Source: JABFSM01 sp052389555 (GTDB taxonomy: Bacteria; Gemmatimonadota; Gemmatimonadetes; Gemmatimonadales; GWC2-71-9). From it: DNA of 17,133 bases. The DNA is taken from the NCBI GenBank assembly GCA_052389555.1, contig JBQTHV010000095.1, positions 1 to 17,133 of the forward strand, given 5' to 3'. The translations under genes were made by a program, and so were the position numbers. Shown here piece after piece: positions 6,600 to 13,605 of this stretch. Positions within the stretch are counted from its first letter, which is position 1, and each line of letters begins with the position of its first letter. The notes under the pieces are model-generated. The model saw only the letters and a list, made by a program, of their open reading frames with translations. It did not search any database and had not been told where the DNA came from.

Positions 6600-7925
6600 A
6601 TGAGCGCGCCAGCACTCCGGCGCGCCATCCGCCTCCCCCACGCGACGGCGCTGGTGGTCGGCACGATCATCGGCGCCTCGATCTTCGTCCAGCCCTCCGA
6701 GATCACCAGCCGGGTTCCCTCGGTCGCCGGCGTGTTAGGGATATGGCTCCTTGCCGGGGTGCTGACGCTGGCCGGGGCGCTGGTCTGCGCCGAGCTGGCC
6801 TCGACGTTCACCCGGGGCGGCGGCGTGTACGTCTATCTCACCGAAGCATTCGGGCGGCCGCTCGGCTTTCTCTGGGGCTGGGCGATGTTCTGGAGCATGC
6901 ATTCCGGGATCATCGCCGCAATCGCGGTGATCTTCGCCCGGTATGCCGGCCAGCTGGTCGCGCTCACGCCCACCGGCACCAAGCTGGTTGCGATCGGCGT
7001 GATCTTGCTGCTCTCCGCGATCAACTATTTCGGGGTGCGCCAGGGGAGCCGGATCCAGACCGCATTCACCGCCGGAAAGCTGCTTGCGGTTCTGCTGATC
7101 ATCGCGGCCGGGGTCCTGCTGGGCGGACGGGTCGAGGCCCACTTCGTGGGCCCCACGCAACCGGCACCTATCGGTCCCGCAGACATTCTCGCGGGACTCG
7201 CCGCGGGACTGTTCGCGTTCGGCGGCTGGCACATGGTGACCTACAGCTCGGAAGAGACGGTTGAGCCCCGCAAGACCATTCCTCGGGCGCTCGCGTTGGG
7301 CGCCGCGATCGTCACCGGGTCGTACCTCGCGCTCAACGCGGTCTATCTCTACGTCTTGCCGCTCGACGCGGTGGCGCAATCAACCCGCGTGGCGGCGGAC
7401 CTCGCCGATGCCCTGCTCGGAACTGGGGGAGGCAGCGGGATCGCGGTGCTGGTGATGTTCTCGACCTTCGGGGCGCTGGCCGGCATCGTGCTGACCGGCC
7501 CGCGGGTGTATCTCGCGATGGCCCAGGACGGCTTGCTCTTTCGCTGGGTCGGAGCGATCCATCCCGGCCACCAGACTCCCCATCGCGCCATCGCGCTCCA
7601 GGCCCTCTGGGCGTCGGTGCTGGTGGCAACGGGCACGTTCCGGGAGCTCTTTACCCGGGTGATCTACACCGAGTGGATCTTCTTCGGCCTGCTGGCCATC
7701 GGCCTGGTCGTGCTGCGCCGCCGGCCCGGCCTAACCCGCGAGTATGCGATGCCCGGGGCCCCTGTCCTGCCGATCCTGTTCGCGGTGGCGGCGTTCGCGG
7801 TGGCCGGCGCGGCGGTGGTCGAGAACCCGAGGAACGCGATCGAGGGGATGGGGCTGGTTCTGCTGGGGGTTCCCGTCTACGTCCTTGCCAGACGCTGGGC
7901 TGAAGGGTCCCCTGGGCGCAGCTGA
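6600..7925 (+). CDS. APC-superfamily amino acid permease (LAT/SteT-like)
   Basis: The 441-residue protein is hydrophobic throughout, with about twelve predicted membrane helices. Helix 1 carries the APC-type unwound substrate-binding motif (VVGTIIGASIFVQP, about 19-32). A conserved cytoplasmic segment before helix 7 reads YSSEETVEPRKTIPRALALG, typical of the family. The order and length fit bacterial L-type amino-acid transporters such as SteT-like exchangers or related symporters in the inner membrane. The substrate cannot be named. ATG 6600 is 16 bases after the small basic gene; I see no ribosome site, so translation may be coupled. The gene ends just before the large inverted repeat at 7954-8109. 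Confidence 0.9.
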   Translation: MSAPALRRAIRLPHATALVVGTIIGASIFVQPSEITSRVPSVAGVLGIWLLAGVLTLAGALVCAELASTFTRGGGVYVYLTEAFGRPLGFLWGWAMFWSMHSGIIAAIAVIFARYAGQLVALTPTGTKLVAIGVILLLSAINYFGVRQGSRIQTAFTAGKLLAVLLIIAAGVLLGGRVEAHFVGPTQPAPIGPADILAGLAAGLFAFGGWHMVTYSSEETVEPRKTIPRALALGAAIVTGSYLALNAVYLYVLPLDAVAQSTRVAADLADALLGTGGGSGIAVLVMFSTFGALAGIVLTGPRVYLAMAQDGLLFRWVGAIHPGHQTPHRAIALQALWASVLVATGTFRELFTRVIYTEWIFFGLLAIGLVVLRRRPGLTREYAMPGAPVLPILFAVAAFAVAGAAVVENPRNAIEGMGLVLLGVPVYVLARRWAEGSPGRS

Positions 7926-7953
7926 GTCCGTAGATTGCAGGCACAGTCGAAAG

Positions 7954-8109
7954 GATCCACAGATTACACAGATGACACAGATTGAAAAGACGCTATGCAT
8001 TGTTCACTATTCGCTGTTCAAAAGCGGCCTCCCGTTCACGCTTCGAAGAGCGAAAGACGTATAGCGAATAGCGCTGTTGAATCGGTGTCATCTGTGTAAT
8101 CTGTGGATC
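7954..8109. repeat. Large inverted repeat with 30-bp arms, enclosing 7-bp phrases
   Basis: Bases 7954-7978 and 8085-8109 are perfect 25-bp inverse copies. Allowing one mismatch, the arms extend to 7954-7983 and 8080-8109. Each arm is itself a run of 9-base units (CACAGATTA, CACAGATGA, CACAGATTG). Inside, 8001-8021 reads as 7-base units TGTTCAC, TATTCGC, TGTTCAA, and 8061-8081 holds inverse-type units (ATAGCGA, ATAGCGC, TGTTGAA). CTATTCGCT (8007-8015) pairs with AGCGAATAG (8063-8071). It occupies most of the 234-base gap between the permease and amidohydrolase genes, where I see no other feature and no convincing protein. It looks like an intergenic repeat element that would fold as a cruciform or long RNA hairpin. 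Confidence 0.85.
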
Positions 8110-8159
8110 ACCTCAGTGGCGTTAGCCGCTCACGGCATTGGACCTCGCCAACCAAAATC

Positions 8160-9134
8160 ATGATCATCGACGTCCACAACCACTTTTACCCCCCAGCCTT
8201 GATCGATGCCTTGCGCAAAGGCCGCAGCGCGCTCTCGGTCAAGGACGACGCCGAGGGGAACCCGGTGCTCTACTCGCCCGGCGACGCCAACATCGCGGTG
8301 CGGGCCCACCGGGACATTGCCTACCGCGAGGAGGTGCTCGCCCAGGAAGGGGTGGACCACCAGTGGATCTCGCTCACCTGCCCCGGCACCTGGCTCGAGA
8401 CCCCGGCGCGGTCCGCCGAGCTCTCGCGATTGGTGAACGACGCGTTCGCCGAGATCACCGCACAGCGCGGGCAACGGTTCACCGCCCTGGCGACCTTGCC
8501 GCTCAACGATGCCGCCGCGGCGGTCGCCGAATTCGAGCGGGTTAGGGGCATGGGGTTCAACGGCTGCATGGTCTTCGGCAACGTGAACGGCACGGCGCTG
8601 GCCGATCGCCGGTTCTGGCCGATCTGGGAGCGGGCCAGCGACGCCCGCGCCGTGATGTACATCCATCCCACCTTCCCGCTGGGCGTCGAGGCGATGCAGC
8701 AATACTGGCTCATGCCGCTGGTGGGGTTCCTGTTCGACACTACCCTCGCGGCGGCCCATCTCGTGTTCGCCGGGATTCCCGAGCGCTTCCCCGGCATCCG
8801 CTGGGTGCTGGGCCACCTGGGCGGCACGATCCCCTATCTCGCGGAACGGTTAGACCGGGGATTCGAGGCGTTCGCGGAATGCCGGCGCGACCTAACCCGC
8901 CCGCCCAGCGAGCACCTCAAGCACTTCTCCTACGATACCGTGAACTTCGACGCCGACGCGCTCCGCCTCGCGATCGGGTTCGCGGGTGCGGACCAGATCC
9001 TCGCCGGCAGCGACTACCCCCATCAGATCGGCAGCATTCCGAAGATGCTGGCGAGCATCCGCGCGCTCGGTCTCCCGCCGGGGGACGAGGCCAAGATCCT
9101 GGGCGGGAATGCGGCCCGATTGCTCGGCGGATAA
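8160..9134 (+). CDS. Amidohydrolase-2 family (ACMSD-like) metal-dependent enzyme
   Basis: The 324-residue TIM-barrel protein opens with MIIDVHNHFYPP, whose H6-x-H8 is the strand-1 metal-binding motif of the amidohydrolase superfamily. Further expected ligands or catalytic residues are H169 in MYIHPTFP, H219 in WVLGHLGGTIPY and D285 in AGSDYPH. This pattern matches the ACMSD/2-amino-3-carboxymuconate semialdehyde decarboxylase branch (Amidohydro_2), which includes decarboxylases and hydrolases of aromatic or carboxylated substrates. The actual reaction is unknown. ATG 8160 is chosen because the domain starts at its first residues; an in-frame GTG at 8103 would begin inside the right arm of the inverted repeat and add 19 unconserved residues. 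The next gene follows after 61 bases. Confidence 0.85.
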   Translation: MIIDVHNHFYPPALIDALRKGRSALSVKDDAEGNPVLYSPGDANIAVRAHRDIAYREEVLAQEGVDHQWISLTCPGTWLETPARSAELSRLVNDAFAEITAQRGQRFTALATLPLNDAAAAVAEFERVRGMGFNGCMVFGNVNGTALADRRFWPIWERASDARAVMYIHPTFPLGVEAMQQYWLMPLVGFLFDTTLAAAHLVFAGIPERFPGIRWVLGHLGGTIPYLAERLDRGFEAFAECRRDLTRPPSEHLKHFSYDTVNFDADALRLAIGFAGADQILAGSDYPHQIGSIPKMLASIRALGLPPGDEAKILGGNAARLLGG

Positions 9135-9195
9135 GACCCGGTAAGTTCAACGAAGTCGAACCAGTCCAAGAACACTGCGCTCGAGGTTCCCTGCC

Positions 9196-12100
9196 ATGCG
9201 CGCTCGCGTCTCTTCCCTGCTCCTGACCACCCTCGTTGCCGTGCCGGTTGCGGCACAGAACCCGTCGCCGGCGCCGGCCGCGACTGTCGATACGGCGCTC
9301 TTCCGGGGCCTCACCTACCGGCTGGTCGGTCCGTCCCGGGGCGGCCGGGTCACCGCCGTCACCGGGGTGCCGTCCCAGCCCCGCACCTTCTACATGGGGG
9401 TAGCCAGCGGCGGCGTGTTCCGCACCACCAACGGAGGCCAGACCTGGGAGCCCATCACCGACGGCAAGATCCCACTCGGCTCGATCGGCTCGATCGCCGT
9501 GGCCGAGTCCGATCCCAACATCATTTACGTCGGCACTGGCTCGGACGGAGTGCGGAGCAATGTCTCCACCGGGCGCGGGGTGTACCAGACGACGGACGGC
9601 GGCAAGACCTGGAGCTTCGCGGGCCTCTATCAGGCGGGGCAGATCGGTGCGGTGCGGATCCACCCGGCCGACCCTAACACGGTGTGGGTGGCGGCCTACG
9701 GCGACCTGTTCAAGCCCAACCGCGAGCGCGGCCTCTTCAAGAGCACCGACGGCGGGAAGACGTGGAAGAACACGCTCTACGTCTCGGACAGCACCGGCGC
9801 GATGGACGTCGAGCTCCAGCCCGGGAACCCCACGGTGGTCTATGCCTGGATGTCGCGGATCGAGCGGAAGCCGTGGAGCATCATCAGCGGCTCGCGGGAG
9901 GGAGGCCTCTACAAGAGCACCGACGGCGGCGAGACCTGGAAGCACCTAACCCGGGGCCTCCCGGCGGAGCTGATCGGTAAGGGGAACCTCGCGGTCAGCG
10001 CAGCCAACCCAAGCCGGATCTACGCGCTGATCGAAGCCAAGCCGGGTGGCGGGCTCTACCGCTCGGACGACGCCGGCGAGTCCTGGACTCTGGTCAACTC
10101 GCAGGGCTCGCTCATCCAGCGGCCGTTCTACTACACGACTCTGGGCGCGGACCCCACCAATGCCGACGTGGTCTATGCCGGCGCGGAGGGATTCTTCAAG
10201 TCCACTGACGGCGGGCGCACCATGACCCGGATGCCGACCCCGCACGGCGACAATCACGACATCTGGATCAACCCGCGCGACGGGGGGGGCAACACCATGG
10301 TCCAGTCGAACGACGGCGGCGCCAACGTCTCGTTCGATGGGGGACGGACCTGGTCCACCCAGATGAACCAGCCGACCTCGGAGATCTACGGCGTCTGGCT
10401 CGATCAGGGATTCCCCTACAAGCTGTACGGCGCCCAGCAGGACAACTCCACCCTCATCATCAGCAGCGTCGCCAATCCCTTCGCGCGGGAGGACTGGCGC
10501 ACCGGCCCCGGCTGCGAGACCGGTCCCATCATGCCGCATCCCCGCGATCCCAACGTGGTGTATGGGTCGTGCAAGGGACAGTACCAGTGGATGAACCTGG
10601 CCACCGGCCAGAGCAAGAACTACTGGGTCGGTGGCCAATCGCTCTACGGCAATCCGGCCCGCGATCTGATCCTCCGGTTCCAGCGGGTCTCGCCGATGGC
10701 GATCTCGCCGCACGATCCCGACGTGCTCTACTACGGCTCGCAGCACGTGCACCGCACCCGCGACAAGGGGGTGACCTGGGAGACGATCTCTCCCGATCTC
10801 ACCGCTCACCCGGAGTGCTGCCAGGGAATCAGCGGCGAGCCGATCACCCGGGACATCACCGGTGAAGAGTTCTACAGCACGCTCTACGCCATCGGGGAGT
10901 CGCCCCACGAGGCCGGGGTGATCTGGACCGGCGCGAACGACGGACCGTTCAACCTAACCCGCGACGGCGGGAAGACCTGGACCAACATCACGCCCAAGGA
11001 CCTTCCGCCCGCAGGCCGGGTGGCCTGGATCGAGCCTTCGCCGCACCGCCGCGGCTCGGCTTACTACGCGGTCTATCGCTATCTCCTGGGCGACTACCGG
11101 CCCTACCTGTACCGCACCGACGACTACGGGAAGACCTGGAAGCGGCTCACTGACGGCAAGAACGGGATTCCCGCCGACTGGCCCACTCGAGTGGTGCGCG
11201 AAGATCCCGATCGCGAGGGCCTGCTCTACGCGGGCACCGAGTTCGGGCTGTTCATCTCGTTCGACAACGGGGCCCACTGGCAGCCGTTCCAGCGCAACCT
11301 GCCCAACGTTCCGATCAACGACATCCGGGTGCACCAGAAAAACCTGGTGATTGCCACCCAGGGCCGGGCCCTCTGGATCCTCGACAACGTGACCCCGCTG
11401 CACCAGCTCACGCCCCAGATGAGCGCCGCGGAGGTGCAGCTCTTCCGGCCCCGGCCAGGATATCGCACGCGAACGGCGCCCCAGGTCCTGGGGCCGATGG
11501 TGGACTACTACCTCCCCTCCGAGTCCCAGGGAACGGTCGAGATCGCGATTCTGGATGCCACGGGTGACGTGGTCAACACCTACCGCAGCGATCGGGTTCC
11601 TCCGGCCGCTCAGGGAGGGCGCGGCGGCGGCGATCCCGACAACCCCGAGACTCCCGCCGGCTTCGGGCGGGGCGGATTCGCGAGCCGGGTTACCAGGGCG
11701 GCGGGGCTCAACCGGTTCGTCTGGGATCTCCGCCACTCGGCCGGGGTGATGGCCCCGCCCGGCGAGTACCGGGTTAGGCTCACGGTCGGCAGCACGGTGC
11801 TCACCCAGCCGCTCACCGTGCAGATCGACCCGCGCCTCGCGGCCGATGGCACCACCATCGCGGACTTGGTGGAGCAGTTCGAGCACAACCTGCGAATGCG
11901 GGCGCTGGTGACCGACGTGAACCGCACCGTGGCGCGAGTGCAGGCCGCGCTCAATCGCTTGGGTGGCGTGGGCGCCGCGGGCGCTGACACGCTCGCCCAG
12001 GTGAAGGCGATCGCCGGGAAGTTGCTCACCGAGCCGGTCCGGTACGGCAAGCCGGGGCTCCAGGCGCACATCACCTACCTCGCCGGCATGACCGCCAACA

Positions 12101-12219
12101 CCGATCAGAAGGTGGGCCGGGACGCGGTGGAGCGCTACGCCGTGCTCAAGAAGGAGCTGGAGCAGGTGCAAGCGGAGCTCGATCGCGTGTTAGGAGCAGA
12201 GCCGGGAGGCGGGAAGTGA
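9196..12219 (+). CDS. Secreted BNR/VPS10 (sortilin-like) beta-propeller protein, copy 2
   Basis: The 1007-residue protein starts with a signal peptide (MRARVSSLLLTTLVAVPVAA) ending near residue 20. A GAGGT ribosome site (9182-9186) lies 9 bases before the ATG. About eleven Asp-box motifs follow, for example RTTNGGQTWEP, QTTDGGKTWSF, KSTDGGKTWKN, VSFDGGRTWST, LTRDGGKTWTN and RTDDYGKTWKR. They form one or two beta-propellers. The tail repeats the copy 1 plan: an Ig-like FlgD-type strand set (FVWDLRHSAGVMAPPGEYRVRLTVG) and a helical end (DLVEQFEHNLRMRALVTDVN and onward). Both copies also share a propeller phrase of the type LYAGTEFGLFISFDNG. The proteins are clearly paralogous but diverged. Function is probably extracellular binding or processing; a specific enzyme activity is not evident. 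The stop overlaps the next gene's start by four bases (GTGA). Confidence 0.88.
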   Translation: MRARVSSLLLTTLVAVPVAAQNPSPAPAATVDTALFRGLTYRLVGPSRGGRVTAVTGVPSQPRTFYMGVASGGVFRTTNGGQTWEPITDGKIPLGSIGSIAVAESDPNIIYVGTGSDGVRSNVSTGRGVYQTTDGGKTWSFAGLYQAGQIGAVRIHPADPNTVWVAAYGDLFKPNRERGLFKSTDGGKTWKNTLYVSDSTGAMDVELQPGNPTVVYAWMSRIERKPWSIISGSREGGLYKSTDGGETWKHLTRGLPAELIGKGNLAVSAANPSRIYALIEAKPGGGLYRSDDAGESWTLVNSQGSLIQRPFYYTTLGADPTNADVVYAGAEGFFKSTDGGRTMTRMPTPHGDNHDIWINPRDGGGNTMVQSNDGGANVSFDGGRTWSTQMNQPTSEIYGVWLDQGFPYKLYGAQQDNSTLIISSVANPFAREDWRTGPGCETGPIMPHPRDPNVVYGSCKGQYQWMNLATGQSKNYWVGGQSLYGNPARDLILRFQRVSPMAISPHDPDVLYYGSQHVHRTRDKGVTWETISPDLTAHPECCQGISGEPITRDITGEEFYSTLYAIGESPHEAGVIWTGANDGPFNLTRDGGKTWTNITPKDLPPAGRVAWIEPSPHRRGSAYYAVYRYLLGDYRPYLYRTDDYGKTWKRLTDGKNGIPADWPTRVVREDPDREGLLYAGTEFGLFISFDNGAHWQPFQRNLPNVPINDIRVHQKNLVIATQGRALWILDNVTPLHQLTPQMSAAEVQLFRPRPGYRTRTAPQVLGPMVDYYLPSESQGTVEIAILDATGDVVNTYRSDRVPPAAQGGRGGGDPDNPETPAGFGRGGFASRVTRAAGLNRFVWDLRHSAGVMAPPGEYRVRLTVGSTVLTQPLTVQIDPRLAADGTTIADLVEQFEHNLRMRALVTDVNRTVARVQAALNRLGGVGAAGADTLAQVKAIAGKLLTEPVRYGKPGLQAHITYLAGMTANTDQKVGRDAVERYAVLKKELEQVQAELDRVLGAEPGGGK

Positions 12220-13598
12220 GCTCGGCGCCGTCACTGGGCGTGCCCGAGCTGGCCGGCCTCGCGGGTTATGGCGAGGCCGCCCGGGTCGGCTACGCCGTGG
12301 ACGAGAACGTCCGGCGGCTGCTCCGCTATCAGTGGACCGAGCGGCGGCTGATGGGCGATCTGCTGAGCCATCTCACGGCGGAACCGGTCTGGGAAGTCAA
12401 GTGCGGCTACGCCCTGCACCAGTGGCAGGACGGGCTGCACGCCGATGCGGTGCGGCGCCGGATCGCCGAGATGCGGCACCCGGTGCCGCCGCTCGACCGG
12501 GCGCCCGATGGGGAGCTCGACCGCGCGTTGGAGGAGGCGCTCCGGTCCGAGGACGCCGTCGAGCTCCTGGCCGGGAGCTACGGCGTGATTCGCGAGGCGC
12601 TCGCCGGTGCCTACCGCGAGCACCTCGCCACCACGAACCCGCTGGTGGATCATCCGACTCGACGGATTCTCTCAGCCGCGCTCGACGATCACGAGGCGGC
12701 GCTCGACTGGAGCCGCCGGACGCTGGCCGGGTTGGTGCGGCGCGACGCGACCCAGCGATCCGCGGCGTGGCAGAGCCAGGTGCGAGCGTATCTCGATGCC
12801 GCCGGTGGTATCGCCGGACCCGGTCCACCAACTGCACCTTCGCTGCCGCCTTCCCGAGCGAGCGCGCCGTTCGTTCCCGACTTCCGACCTCGCCGCGACG
12901 AGCGATTCACTGGCCAATTCGAGTTCGAGTTTCCTCCCCACGTGATCTACAACGACCCGCGAGTACCCGCGGACGAGCGCAATCTCGCGCTGCTCGCCAA
13001 GCGCACCCTCGAGATGGACGTGCCGGAGATGATAGCATCCATCCTGGTCGAGCGACCCGATGCGCCGTGGGAGTTCCAGCTCGACTTCTCCCGCCAGCTC
13101 TGGGACGAGATGCGCCACGCCATGATGGGCAGCGTGGCGTTCGAGGCGCGCGGGGTGGACTGGTCGAAGCTGCCGCTCAATGTCGGCTTCGCGTTGCGCC
13201 TGAACCTGCACGCCTCGCCGCTCGAGCGGCAGACCATGCTCTTCGCGATTGAGCAGTCGCTCATGCCGGGCGAGACCGGCAAGCGGTACGAGTACCAGAC
13301 CGCCGTGGAGGCCGGCGACGCCCTCTCGACTCACTTCCATGATTACGATTGGGCCGACGAAGTGCTGCACGCCCACATCGGGCGGCGCTGGCTCCGGCAC
13401 GAGGGCATCGGGCCGGAGGAAGCGGTCGCCCAGGGCGAGCGGATCCACGAGCGGACCTGGCCCGAGCTGGATCGCTACCGGAGGGGGGAGGAGGCCGCCG
13501 CAGGGGACTGGTGGGACGGCTTCTGCCGTCGCGTATTAGGCAGGCCCAGCGCGCTCAAGCCGGAGGACCGCGGCGCTCTCAAGATCATCGCCGAGTAG
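12216..13598 (+). CDS. Ferritin-like di-iron protein (DUF455-like), function unknown
   Basis: The 460-residue protein starts at GTG 12216, overlapping the BNR gene's stop by 4 bases, so the two are probably translationally coupled. The C-terminal half (about 240-400) fits a ferritin-like four-helix bundle: Glu-bearing helices in RTLEMDVPEMIASILVE and FAIEQSLMPGETGKRYEY, and two ExxH motifs, E298-M-R-H301 (WDEMRHAMMG) and E382-V-L-H385 (WADEVLHAHIG). That E, ExxH, E, ExxH order is the carboxylate di-iron signature. The N-terminal half is also helical (WTERRLMGDLLSHL, VKCGYALHQWQDGLHADAVRR) and may be a degenerate second bundle. A Pro-rich linker lies at about 203-225. DUF455-like and MiaE-like ferritin folds are the closest I can suggest. 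It is cytoplasmic, with no signal peptide. A role in oxidative chemistry or tRNA/metabolite hydroxylation is possible but unproven. Confidence 0.65.
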   Translation: MSSAPSLGVPELAGLAGYGEAARVGYAVDENVRRLLRYQWTERRLMGDLLSHLTAEPVWEVKCGYALHQWQDGLHADAVRRRIAEMRHPVPPLDRAPDGELDRALEEALRSEDAVELLAGSYGVIREALAGAYREHLATTNPLVDHPTRRILSAALDDHEAALDWSRRTLAGLVRRDATQRSAAWQSQVRAYLDAAGGIAGPGPPTAPSLPPSRASAPFVPDFRPRRDERFTGQFEFEFPPHVIYNDPRVPADERNLALLAKRTLEMDVPEMIASILVERPDAPWEFQLDFSRQLWDEMRHAMMGSVAFEARGVDWSKLPLNVGFALRLNLHASPLERQTMLFAIEQSLMPGETGKRYEYQTAVEAGDALSTHFHDYDWADEVLHAHIGRRWLRHEGIGPEEAVAQGERIHERTWPELDRYRRGEEAAAGDWWDGFCRRVLGRPSALKPEDRGALKIIAE

Positions 13599-13605
13599 CC
13601 GGCGC

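Noticed and set aside
5668..6615. Minus-strand ORF of 315 codons across the end of BNR copy 1 and the small basic gene
   Set aside because: It is low-complexity Arg/Ser/Ala sequence reading the complement of the heptamer array, with no recognisable domain.
8103..8159. GTG start at 8103 for the amidohydrolase
   Set aside because: It begins inside the right arm of the inverted repeat and adds residues before the conserved DVHNHF strand; ATG 8160 fits the family start.
10954..12171. Long minus-strand ORF (405 codons) opposite BNR copy 2
   Set aside because: The + strand carries a signal peptide, Asp-box motifs and the paralogous tail; the minus frame is His/Gly/Arg/Pro-rich antisense typical of GC-rich DNA.
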